NCBI GenBank assembly: GCA_032209605.1
Contig: JASFXZ010000027.1
Span: 7,273,372 to 7,337,371 of the forward strand
Direction of reading: 5' to 3'
Length of the DNA: 64,000 nt
Origin: Mactromeris polynyma
Lineage: Eukaryota > Mollusca > Bivalvia > Venerida > Mactridae
A program made the position numbers and the translations under genes. Positions 32,564-41,999 of this stretch are shown here, piece by piece. Numbering within the stretch: position 1 is the stretch's first letter; each line of letters begins with the position of its first letter. A model generated the notes under the pieces. The model saw only the letters and a list, made by a program, of their open reading frames with translations. It was not told where the DNA came from and ran no database searches.

Positions 32564-33614
32564 GCCCTTCCGGATAGAACAGCGCCAATCATTTTCAGCT
32601 TTTTTCCCAAGGGATGAAACTTGTTGTTGTGGGGTAGTGTCAGCAAATCTTGATGTCTTGGTAATCTAATAGGAAAATCAGACATATTTTCTAAAAGAAC
32701 TGGAAACCAACTCTGTGTAAACCAGTATGGAACAATCAAAAGAGCTTTATCTACCTTATCAGATACTATTTTATTTATAACCTTCCCAACTAAATTACCG
32801 TATATTACCGGCCATAAGTCGATCTCAGCCATAAGTCGAGGGTGTAGTTTTGTCTGTAAAAAGGGAAATTTAGGCTTACCCCTTCCATAAGTCGAGGGGG
32901 GACTTAGGCAGGATGAAAAAAAGACTCCCAAATTCGACAGCCAACTCACGATCTCCCGATTTTCAAAGAAAACATTGTAAACTTTTGTTATGGGGTATTT
33001 TTTAGTTCATTCCTGACTGATTCACTTCAATTAGACTGGTTCACTGCAATTATTTGCCAAACTGATAACCAAAAGTGTAAAATCGGGATACCAGACAGAA
33101 ATAATCTCTAAACCAAAATACCATGTGACTCTCACTTGTCAACAGAAATAATCTCTAAATACTCTCTAAACCAAAATACCATGTGACTCTCATTTGTCAT
33201 CTTGTTTATTCAAGTTTCACACGTTTCTATTGTATTCAGATATGACAATTGGCAATAAAATTGTTAATTGGCGACTCTTTAAAAAGGGATGACCCCCAGA
33301 TTATGATTTAAATTGCAGAATATAGCTATTAATAGCGTATAATATGGATGAAGACATGACATGGTATTGGCAATATAGCAGTGATACGATGGTGTCAGTT
33401 CTTAATTTTAAGCCCGGTTTATGTTACCAACTGGTCGTATTTTGTTTGATTTTCATCTGTTACTCGTCCATAAGTCGACCTGTGACTTTTGGTGATTTTT
33501 TTGAGTAAAAAAAACTCGACTTATGGCCGGTAATATACGGTAAATGGAGGGAATAAATATGGTACAAACTGGTTCCAAGACAAGGAAAATGCATTTACAG
33601 CCATAGCACCAGGT
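32410..33614 (-). pseudogene. 3' part of DIRS RT-RNase H ORF, interrupted by a MITE
   Basis: Downstream of the frame break at 33615 the coding signal continues in another frame with SWFPEPGAMAVNAFSLSWNQ, followed by a PPF motif just before the MITE. After the MITE it resumes in frame at 32795 with LVGKVINKI, KALLIVPYW, TQSWFPVL and FPIRLPRHQDLLTLPHNN, the conserved DIRS linker between RNase H and recombinase. The frame stays open to 32410 and overlaps the recombinase ORF. The MITE plus one TA account exactly for the interruption. The region between residue WEWC and the PEPGA motif, normally about 60 residues including the last RNase H Asp, is missing. Confidence 0.85.
32798..33540. mobile_element. 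Complete TA-flanked MITE (743 bp) inserted in the DIRS element
   Basis: Terminal inverted repeats start CCGTATATTACCGGCCATAA and continue GTCGA. The right end is the perfect reverse complement over at least 25 bp. Target duplication TA lies at 32796-32797 and 33541-33542. A TA duplication with these ends suggests the Tc1/mariner-pogo group. No transposase ORF, so non-autonomous. Relatives lie at 5683-6182, 21850-22335 and 44440-44975. Internally it has a partial duplication of the block AATCTCTAAA...CCATGTGACTCTCA (33105-33200). Confidence 0.92.
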
Positions 33615-34925
33615 TCAGGGAACCATGAAATAAATTAATAAGCACCATTCCCATATTTGTTTAGCCAACTTATCCATCTCTATTGACTCCATACCACCAA
33701 ACTTATTGATATAAGATATAGCAGAAGTGTTATCGGACTGTACCTCTATATGTATATCTCTACAACCTTCATAAAGAGCCTGTAAACAGTAGAAAACTGC
33801 CAGAAGTTCAAGGTAGTTTATGCTAACATTAACAATTTCTTCATTACTCCATCTACCATTGGTATGCATGTCAGTTTCCAAGTCTATTCCACCAAAACCT
33901 AAGAAGGATGCATCAGTTCTACATCGTTTGGATACATTGACAGGTCTTATTATTTTCCCATTTTTATCACTAACCTTTGTTATCCACCATGTTATCTCCT
34001 GTCTACTAAATAAGGACAATCTTATTTCATTATCAAAATCCATACTATCACCAAGGCCAAGAAGTTTGTCCCTTTCAAGAGCCCTATAATGCAAAGGGGC
34101 TTCCAATATAGCGTTAAAAGCGTTAATAATAAGCCCAATAAATGAAGCAAGCTTTCTTACTACAATTATGTCCGCTTTCAACAGAACATTAGCTTTGGAC
34201 AAAATCTTCTGAACCTTATCATCTGGTAGGAATACTTTAAATTGTACAGTATCAAGAATATAACCAAAAAATACTAATGGTGTCAAGACAGATTTTCTAT
34301 AATTTAAGGCAAATCCCAAGCTCTCTAAAGTTTCTACAATAGTGAAACAATTATTTTGACAAACAGCTTTTTCTTGATTTAGATTAATTGAATCGTCTAT
34401 ATAGTACGACGATCGGATATTTTGTTGTCTGAACCAAGCAAAAATTGGATGTAATATCTTTGTAAACAAATATGGGGCAATTGTGAGCCCAAAAGGTAGG
34501 CAAACAAACGCATATAACTTATTATCCCAGTAGAATTTCAGGTACTTCCAATGTGAAGGGTGTATTGGGATCGAAAAATATGCATCTGCCAAATCTATTT
34601 TTGTCATATAATCATTCTGTTGGACCAAATCCAGTACAATATTAAAAGTTTCTTGCTTGAAATGATTATATTGTACAAACTCATTAAGATATTTTAAATT
34701 AATGATCGGTCTAAAATTTCCGTCAGGCTTACTTACAGTAAAAATCGTAGAAATATACTGGTCTTTTTCACTTTCAGACTCTATTATAGCACCCTTACTC
34801 AAAAGTTCCATAATTTCATTGTTTACAATAACTTTTTGATCTAAATCAAATGGTATTTCTTTTGGGATTTTATCCTGAAAAGGCTGTTCAACAAAATCTA
34901 TTTTGTACCCTGACACTGCACCCAA
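33615..34925 (-). CDS. DIRS reverse transcriptase and first part of RNase H (truncated)
   Basis: Copies element RNA into DNA. With residue 1 at 34925, RT motif A is MTKIDLADAYFSIP (Asp111), motif B FVCLPFGLTIAP (140-151) and motif C YYIDDS (Asp177, Asp178). RNase H follows with Asp338 (CRTDASFLGFGG), Glu373 (YLELLAVF) and Asp398 (QSDNTSAISYINKFGG). The fourth acidic residue is lost because the frame ends at TGA 33615-33617 after a deletion and frame change near 33620-33640. The frame is open upstream to about 35019 and there encodes DEWIRFTSDPWILGAVSGY, conserved in DIRS RTs, so the true N-terminus is earlier than the TTG at 34925. It slightly overlaps the gag region. RT itself looks intact. 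RNase H is probably inactive. Confidence 0.9.
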   Translation of the reverse strand: MGAVSGYKIDFVEQPFQDKIPKEIPFDLDQKVIVNNEIMELLSKGAIIESESEKDQYISTIFTVSKPDGNFRPIINLKYLNEFVQYNHFKQETFNIVLDLVQQNDYMTKIDLADAYFSIPIHPSHWKYLKFYWDNKLYAFVCLPFGLTIAPYLFTKILHPIFAWFRQQNIRSSYYIDDSINLNQEKAVCQNNCFTIVETLESLGFALNYRKSVLTPLVFFGYILDTVQFKVFLPDDKVQKILSKANVLLKADIIVVRKLASFIGLIINAFNAILEAPLHYRALERDKLLGLGDSMDFDNEIRLSLFSRQEITWWITKVSDKNGKIIRPVNVSKRCRTDASFLGFGGIDLETDMHTNGRWSNEEIVNVSINYLELLAVFYCLQALYEGCRDIHIEVQSDNTSAISYINKFGGMESIEMDKLAKQIWEWCLLIYFMVP

Positions 34926-35066
34926 AATCCAAGGATCAGACGTAAATCTTATCCATTCATCTAAACAAAATTTTGTTCGTCCAACAGGACTTACCCTTTC
35001 TGTTATTCCTGCTCGTTTGGGTCACGACCAACAGGTGCCGATGTAGCCATAGCTGAAAGGCGTCTC

Positions 35067-36419
35067 CTAGGAGCCCTTAATCGTCCACCAGACTGTCCGG
35101 AGCCTCGAAGCCCAAAAATTCCTGGTCGGGTATGTTTGTTGGCGATATCCTTGCCCTTGATAAGCACCATACTGATGACCACTGAAGCCTTGTGGGACAT
35201 AACCGAAGTTACCGTATCCGCGGCGACCGCGAAATCTACCCTTTCTACGAATAGGCCCTCTGAAACTACTCTGATAGCTAGGCATAGTATCCTTACCCAA
35301 GAAGGATATATTGTCACATGACTTTACTTCTTTCGAAATATCATCACCGAACAATTTTGTTGTGATAGGCATTGTCATATTGCAAAGAGAAGAATATTTC
35401 CTTTTCAAATAAGGTCTAATGTGATATCTCCTTCTCAAACTAATATTATACTGAACCTGACCTAAGCCAGTAATCACATCCGAGAATAAACCCTTAACTT
35501 CTTTATTCATAGTTTTATTCTTTTTATGAAAGTCAATCAACTTAACGAGAGGCACCAAACTAGTGCTCAAAAGGTTTTGAATATCAACCAATGCTTTGTC
35601 ACCTAAGTGAGCTTTTTTATCCAAAAAACGCCAGACTTCCTGATTTACTAACGGTGGAATAACCTTGTCACAATTAGATGGGACGGGATACTTAGAGAAC
35701 AAAGGGTCAGTGTCACACTGTTGTGTACACGCAGTGTTAATAAGGTTGGCTAAAGAATCACTTATAGACTGTCCACGCTCAGGAGTTTTCATTTTTGGCA
35801 AATCCCATGAGTAATCATCACAGTTATCACTAGCCATACTATTAGTATCCCCGAAGGCAGAATTTGAATCAAGTCTGGGTGCTCCAGTTAACTTAGGAAT
35901 TTTAAACCTATTTTCAAATAAATTCTCATTTTCATCTGAAGAAATATCGTTAGGATCTACTGTCACCCTAAGGTTACTACCTGTAACATTCTGATCATAA
36001 GAATCAAAATATGTGTCCTCATATTCATCCGTATCAAAATAAAAATTGTCATTTTGATCTATAATTCCTAAAGCAGACCGAAGACCTGCTATATCTTGTT
36101 GAGACAATTTTGCAATATCAAACAAATTATTTTGAATCTGACTCTGAGATTCTCCAGGAGGGTCCGAAGTACCCGACCTTGGATTTAAACCCGAAGGTTT
36201 TGTTTTTCTCGAACCCGAAGGTTTAATGCTGGATTTCACAGCAGCCTTGCCCTTTACAGGCCCCTTACCTTTCTTGACGGCTGTTACGACCGACTTTATT
36301 TTCTTTGTTACGTTGTTGTTTTGGTCCGTGGCCGGAGTGGGTGGGGGGAGGTCATCAGCTGAGAATCCCTCAAACTCCTCTTCTGAGGGGTGTAAACTGG
36401 TCACATCTTCATCCGACAT
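35067..36419 (-). CDS. DIRS gag-like ORF
   Basis: 450 codons from ATG 36417-36419. First ORF of the element, in the position of the putative Gag of DIRS elements. The N-terminal half is acidic with lysine-rich stretches (VTAVKKGKGPVKGKAAVKSS near residues 45-64; FYFDTDEYEDTYFDSYD near 125-145). The C-terminus is Arg/Gly/Tyr-rich (KGRFRGRRGYGNFGYVPQGF), suggesting RNA binding. There is no CCHC zinc knuckle. Near 35130 a second frame (to stop at 35003) continues a Gly/Arg-rich tail (GQSGGRLRAPRRRLSAMA), so the listed end may follow a small frameshift and the real C-terminus may be in that frame. Assigned by position and composition. Sequence alone does not prove a Gag role. Confidence 0.75.
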   Translation of the reverse strand: MSDEDVTSLHPSEEEFEGFSADDLPPPTPATDQNNNVTKKIKSVVTAVKKGKGPVKGKAAVKSSIKPSGSRKTKPSGLNPRSGTSDPPGESQSQIQNNLFDIAKLSQQDIAGLRSALGIIDQNDNFYFDTDEYEDTYFDSYDQNVTGSNLRVTVDPNDISSDENENLFENRFKIPKLTGAPRLDSNSAFGDTNSMASDNCDDYSWDLPKMKTPERGQSISDSLANLINTACTQQCDTDPLFSKYPVPSNCDKVIPPLVNQEVWRFLDKKAHLGDKALVDIQNLLSTSLVPLVKLIDFHKKNKTMNKEVKGLFSDVITGLGQVQYNISLRRRYHIRPYLKRKYSSLCNMTMPITTKLFGDDISKEVKSCDNISFLGKDTMPSYQSSFRGPIRRKGRFRGRRGYGNFGYVPQGFSGHQYGAYQGQGYRQQTYPTRNFWASRLRTVWWTIKGS

Positions 36420-36548
36420 ACTTACGTACGTAAGAAATTGTCAGGAAGCAAATAAAAAGATCGAAAATACGGTCTAGAAAGATATAAACTTATAAAAAGC
36501 TACAATCTCTAGATGCACGTCTATTCGAACACGCCGCAAAATGGAAAG

Positions 36549-36716
36549 TGAATCTCATGTGGTTTGATGCATTATGGGTGGTAGGTGGCGCATGCGCAGG
36601 TATTGACGTCATCAGATGGTAAATTTGAAACCTTTCAATTGGCGATAGGGTTTAAAACGTCCAGAATGGAATGCTATATATACATGTGAAAGCCGAAGGC
36701 TTTACGAAAAATAATG
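36549..36716. repeat. DIRS right inverted terminal repeat
   Basis: 36549-36686 is the reverse complement of 31193-31331. 36687-36716 is the right-specific outer end (AAGCCGAAGGCTTTACGAAA AATAATG), itself a small hairpin. It sits upstream of the gag ATG and so should hold the promoter. It carries TGACGTCA near 36605 and GCGCATGCGC near 36589. Confidence 0.92.
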
Positions 36717-36779
36717 TCATTCAATGCCCATCGTTGACAGTACACTTGCTTTATATTGAGAAGATTTTTTTATTGAATA

Positions 36780-37311
36780 CAGTAGACTCTCGTTAGGACG
36801 AACTCGCTTAAGACGAATTTTCCTTTACGTCGAAGTTTTTCAAAAGTCCCGATTTTATCCTTCTTTGTCTATATGAATTTCTGTCGGTTAAGACGAATTT
36901 TTGTCTCGAAGTTTTTCGTTACGTCGAAGTTTTTTCGAAGTCCCGCTTAACAAGTTTGCACCTGAAATCTATTGTTCAACACGAAGTCAGATCGTATCCT
37001 GCTGGCGACGAATGTTTTCACACGTCACTGAGATGATTTACCTGTATTTTCGCACATTTAATTATCGATTGTTTACATAGTTTGTAAAACATGCCAAAAT
37101 GAGTGATTTAATTAAGCGTGTACTTTAATTAAATCACGTCATCTTTAACATTTGTTTTATGCAAATGGCATTCAAACACAAAGCAGTCATCACGAACTAG
37201 ACTTTCTCACATAACACCACCAAAATGGCCTCCCGACGTTTACGTCGAATTTTCGTTAAGACGAACTATTTCCGACGGTCCCGAAAAATTCGTCTTAACG
37301 AGAGTCGACTG
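36780..37311. mobile_element. Tigger/pogo-like MITE (532 bp)
   Basis: Left end CAGTAGACTCTCGTTAGGAC GAA. Right end reversed CAGTCGACTCTCGTTAAGAC GAA. TA duplication at 36778-36779 and 37312-37313. CAGT...CTCG termini with TA duplication are typical of pogo/Tigger elements. The interior repeats TTAAGACGAATTTT and GTCGAAGTTTTT. No transposase ORF. It appears inserted in an hAT-like sequence that resumes at 37312. Confidence 0.88.
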
Positions 37312-37450
37312 TATATGAATGCCGAATCAGTATTTTCGAATATTCGGACATCTGAACGAATATTCAAATATCCTAATTATGATGCATTACATGCTTATAT
37401 GTCTGATTATAAGAAAACAATACTTTAATGGATCTGTTACATCCATAATA
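37312..37450 (+). mobile_element. hAT-like right end
   Basis: TTTTCGAATATTCGGACATC TGAACGAATATTC matches the subterminal text of the left end at 29750-29770, and the segment closes with TCTGTTACATCCAT, the inverted style of AGGGATGTCAACG. It may be the other end of one hAT-like element whose interior now carries the nest. No clear 8-bp duplication was found. Confidence 0.4.
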
Positions 37451-37789
37451 GTAACTGTTGAATACCCCTCTGAGGTGAGGATATGATTCTGTGCTATTAT
37501 AGGATTTTACTGTCTGTAAAAGTTAAGAGCAGTTTTGTTGATGTACTCAAGTATTGCTAAGGGTCTAAAAAATAACAACAACAAAAAGATGAATATTTGT
37601 TATTTGCATAACTTTTTCATCTTTAAAAATAAAACACAACTACAATGCTTTGTATGAAAATATCGCTGGAGTCACAATGTACTTTTAATGCATATGTAAC
37701 AAAAAAAATACATGTATGTCTTAAATGCCATCTTTTAAGGAACTGACCCAAGTGAGCATTTAAATGTACATGTTGAGCTTTTAGGATAG
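37451..37789. other. No gene recognised
   Basis: Spacer with no supported feature. Confidence 0.5.
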
Positions 37790-38345
37790 TTGGATGTCCC
37801 TTATCCAGGTATCCATCCACAATTTATTTGCGGACACTCTAGAGGTCACAATTTTGGCTCAATCCTGATGAAATTTGCTAAGAATGTTTCCCTCAACAAT
37901 CCCTTGGTCAAGTGTGATACTGGATCGTTCAGGGTCAAAAAGTAGGTAAAAAGGTCAACCCTTGCAGTCTATTTTTCAACCTGCGAGCTACATGAAACTT
38001 GATCAGATAGTTTGTCTAAACACATAATTTTATCCAAATGTTTGTCTCAATGCAAAGCAAAACAAGTCAAGGACTGGATCACATGGGGTCAAAAAGTAGG
38101 TCACAGGGTCAGATCATGAAAAATACTTGTGGACTATCTAGAGGCCTCATTTTCTAGCTAAACTGCATGAAACTTTATATTGAAAATTTAGTCCAGTTAT
38201 GTACTGGGTCAAGTGTGGTAAAAACTAGGTCACTAGGACAATTAATAAAAATTCTCATGGACTCTATAGAGGCCACATTTTCTACCTGATCAACATGAAA
38301 ACTCATCAGGTTAGCGATATAAGGCCATCTTGGCCCTCTTTTTTT
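37790..38345 (+). repeat. Dispersed repeat C with ~130-180-bp internal repeats
   Basis: Blocks share (C/T)TAGAGGCC(A/T)CATTTTCTA, CATGAAA(A/C)(C/T)T and GGGTCAAAAAGTAGGTCACA. It ends GGTTAGCGATATAAGGCCAT CTTGGCCCTC, as in 27410-28035. One more block follows at 38410-38470. Non-coding. Confidence 0.7.
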
Positions 38346-39174
38346 AAAGAACTTACTACAACCTTAAGTATAATGTAACCACTTTACAATAACTGTTCTT
38401 ACTGATTTCAATGAGGTTACAATCTATAGAGGCCACATTTTCTACCTATTAACCAGCTGGATAGTTTGATATCAAATCTATGGTAATGTGGTCAAAAATT
38501 TGGTCACATGGTCAATTCATGGAAAATTTATGACACCACTCTTCAGACTACATTTTCCAGCTATAATCTACATGGAATCTCGTGGGAATTTTGTAATTGT
38601 GAATGAAATGTTGGCCTAGTTACAAATTGTCTGATACCTCCAAGAATTCTTCAATGCAGTACAGGCATGGATCCAAAATATGCATTTGTTTTATTAGTAT
38701 TTTAACCATGCCATAACAGTCTGCATCTAGACACCAATTTGCCCACGGCATTGTCTATCCCCCATAGCTAAAAACAATTACATAACATATATCTTATCAT
38801 CTGGCAGGTGGTTATAGGTAATAAACAATATGAAATGTTCATAAAACTGTTATAACTCAATTATGAAGGTGTTTTCGAACCACAGGGAAATATGCAGTTA
38901 TTGACAATTAATTATAGACATTTTGATTTAGATATAATCAATAAAGCTTCCTGTATGGATAACCATTGTTTATGTTATATATAATCATGAACAAATTGCG
39001 TTTTCACATTCTATATTTCCTATAGCCCCTTCTATTCTGTTTTTTGTCCTAGACATTATCTTGATAACCTGTAAGTTTTATAATACAAACGTCAGTTTTG
39101 CTTGACTATGTATGTTGAGTTCCAATTCCCCATGTGCAGTTGTTTTGTAATAGTATTCATGTTCTTTTCTCTCC
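38346..39174. other. No gene recognised
   Basis: Apart from one more repeat-C block (about 38410-38580), nothing was supported. Confidence 0.5.
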
Positions 39175-39450
39175 CTTTAGGCCTATTTCTGCTAGTTTTT
39201 CTTGGCTTGTCCCATGATGTATTCCATCCATTCAACCCTTTTCCCCCTTGTTGTCCCCCTAAAGTCCTTAGTTGTTTTTGATGGTTGGTCTGACCATTCC
39301 TTGCACCACTGTATTCCCCTACATGTTTACACTTGCACCTCCTCAGGGCCTAATGTTCTGTAGATTGTTGTTTCCCTTGGGTCGTTGTGTGGAGGCATTG
39401 TCTTATGTATGTGGCCTTCCATGTAACAACTTTAATCTCTCTTTCTACTT
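39175..39450 (+). repeat. Dispersed repeat R3
   Basis: CATGATGTATTCCATCCATT, CTGACCATTCCTTGCACCAC, CTTGCACCTCCTCAGGGCCT AATGTTCTGTAGATTGTTGT and GTGGAGGCATTGTCTTATGT ATGTGGCCTTCC match the other R3 copies. Confidence 0.8.
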
Positions 39451-40849
39451 TTATACATTGTAACAGTTGAAATAGTGACAAATTATTGTGAATATGTATT
39501 TGTTTTTTTGGTCTGTTATATCAATTTAGAAATTCTGCTAACACCTATCCCACTTGGCCCAAAGTTGTGAGGCCAATGTTAAATGATGTTGCTGAGTTAT
39601 CATCGATCACTTTCATGATAGCCATGCGATTATATTTTTAGGGTCTCAAAATTGATATCTTTGTTTGTATTGTATTGACTTATGAAGCTCTTTTTCATAA
39701 TTCTGAGTAATAAGAACAGAACAGAATTAAGTAAGGTTTGGCCAGTATGGAGCTCTGAGACAATAAAGGCTGATGGTCAAGCTACTAATGTGTTACACTC
39801 ATATCAATTTGGTTGGCATGTCAAACAAGGACTTGATTACATTGTGCATGGTCAGAGAGTTCTTTGCTATTTGATGATTTGTGCTTCTAGCAGATTACAG
39901 AAGCAGTAAACTGTTGATGATCAAAGTAGAGTCATTTGGCAACTTAGTCAAGAAGGTATAAACATGATGTGTGTAAGTCAACATAATGTAAAAATATAAA
40001 AAAACAATAACTTCCTAGGCAACATATTTCACTACATGAATGCAGTAGAAAATTGTGCTCACTACATTATCTGTAACAGCAATAGGTAATTGAGGCGATG
40101 TTCTATAGTCATGCAATCCATTATGTGTCTATGAAAGCATACAATATTTTGAAAGAGTGCATTAGCTGAGGTTAATAAGTGTTTTCAATGCAACATACAC
40201 AGTTGGCTTCTACAGTGAGTGTGGGTTGGGATACTCAGATGATGATATCTGTTACAACAGATACAGTAACGACAGTAACGGCATATTTACCTTTTGTATT
40301 CAAGTCATATACAAGGCATGATTTTCACAATTTGTGTACTGATCACTGCCTTCAAATAACTGAATTTAATATATTGTGTGATTGTTACATATTGTAAAAA
40401 AATGCTATGTTTAGATAGCAGCAGTGAAATAATTATTTATGCATTACAATACAGTATTTGTATAACAGAAGAATTCACATGACTATAATTATGTAGGATA
40501 GACAACAGGGGCATCTTGTCTATATGATATAATCACAAATATTAGTGATATACCCTTCTTAGACCATGTGAACTTCATAGACTGTTGGGTATATGATATA
40601 CTAGATGGTTGAAATAGTGGTCGCTGATTGGACAGATTGCTGTCAGCGTGGTATAAGGTCCAAATAGTTGGACAAAAAAGTTATACTTAATCCAATCTAG
40701 CATGCAGACCCGTTTCAATTTTGTGTTTCCCTTCAATGCAGTTCACTTATGTCTTTTTGCTGACAGTTCCAAGGCTGTAATTCGCTATATGATTGTTGTT
40801 TCTGTTTGTGTTATAAATGTGTTTTATATTTCCCTTTATGTCACTTTAT
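39451..40849. other. No gene recognised
   Basis: ORFs at 39682-39909 and 40179-40397 have no domain signal. No repeat partner was recognised, apart from upstream text of the R3 copy from about 40700. Confidence 0.5.
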
Positions 40850-41145
40850 ACAGTGTTCAGAGTGTTTCCTGCCCATTTTTGGCCTATTACGGCCAGTTGT
40901 CTTGACTCGTCCTGTGATCTTTTCCATCCATTAATTCCCCCCTCCCCCTCCCTTTACTGTCCACCTAGTTATTCCTTATGGTCTGTCGGGCCATTTCTTG
41001 TGCCTCTGTTCCTTAACATGTGTACCAATTGGCCTCCTTAAGTGCCTTATGTTTTGTGGATTGTTGTTTTTCCGGAGGTCTGCATGGGGAGGTATTGTCT
41101 TGTGTATGTGGCGTTCCCTGTGGTTACGTATTCTCTCTGTTTCAG
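40850..41145 (+). repeat. Dispersed repeat R3 (long copy)
   Basis: GGCCATTTCTTGTGCCTCTG TTCCTTAACATGTGTACC, GTGCCTTATGTTTTGTGGAT TGTTGTTTTT and GGTCTGCATGGGGAGGTATT GTCTTGTGTATGTGGCGTTC CCTGTGG. Together with 30725-30985 it defines the consensus from which the 46-bp minisatellite at 54393 derives. Confidence 0.82.
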
Positions 41146-41999
41146 TAAAGACACAAACACAAGTGTGGATTGGAAATGTCTGACATCTAACCAATGTCGG
41201 TCGTTTTATTAAATATTAAAGTAGTTAAAGTAAACAAACTATAAAGTTGTGAAAATGATAATATTATTATCTGTGTGACATAAAGCTGGACACAGCAAAG
41301 AACAGTTTTATATTTTCTTCACCAAAACAGTCATCAAATTTCACATTTCACATTGACTTAAAACCCCCTCAAGATATATTTGATATTTGGTTGGTAAAAT
41401 TCCTCCTGAACAAGATGTGTAACCAAAGCAGAACAAAAGCTGCTATAATCTGGTTGCTTTATTCACTAGTACAGATTTAAACAATGATTAAAACACAGAC
41501 TGGTACCATACACCCAGTTTGTATTTATGGACGACTGCAAAACGTATAACCATTAATCCATATTAAAGTCTAAGAAAAACAGATATTTAGAACTGTGTGC
41601 ATTGTGCATTTTAGTGTTTTCTCTACTTTAGAATAATCTTTTTAGAATAAATCAAGCAAGACACTGCTTTCTCATACAGACTTTATTATTTCAGATTACT
41701 GGAATAAATTTATTGTCTGAAAATCTATAAAACTATAATTATGTGATACAACAGAGCTTACCACTCAAGACTGCAATAATATTCTTGACTCATACAAGGT
41801 AGCATTCGTTTTTATAAGAGACTTAAAAGATTTTTTTTAAGCCTGATGATAATTATCTTTGAAAACAATTTGCCAATCATCTATCCGACAAGAGCTAAAA
41901 CACACTATTCTCAAATTATGAAATGAACATGTTTTAGTTCGAATCCCAGCATCAAATTACATTGTTCATACCTTAAAATATTCTCATTTGGCAATATTT
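41146..41999. other. No gene recognised
   Basis: AT-rich sequence between R3 and the second DIRS copy. Nothing supported. Confidence 0.5.

Larger units (their letters stand above)
31128..36716 (-). mobile_element. DIRS-family tyrosine-recombinase retrotransposon (5.6 kb including a 743-bp inserted MITE)
   Basis: Read on the - strand the order is right inverted terminal repeat, gag-like ORF, RT-RNase H, tyrosine recombinase, internal complementary region (ICR), left inverted terminal repeat. This is the order of Dictyostelium DIRS-1. The ICR at 31449-31566 is complementary first to the left outer end (31128-31203) and then to the right outer end (36672-36716), as expected for DIRS replication through a circular junction. 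Each outer end and the ICR junction share the triplet ATG (31128-31130, 36714-36716; CAT at 31522-31524). There is no target-site duplication, which fits integration by a tyrosine recombinase. Minus the MITE the element is about 4.85 kb, close to the DIRS-1 size. The inverted repeats differ at only about two of ~139 positions, so the copy looks young, yet RT-RNase H is broken twice. Confidence 0.93.

Noticed and set aside
35003..35317. Separate 104-codon ORF overlapping the gag end
   Set aside because: It overlaps gag in another frame. Its Gly/Arg-rich second half more likely represents the true gag C-terminus after a small frameshift than an independent gene.
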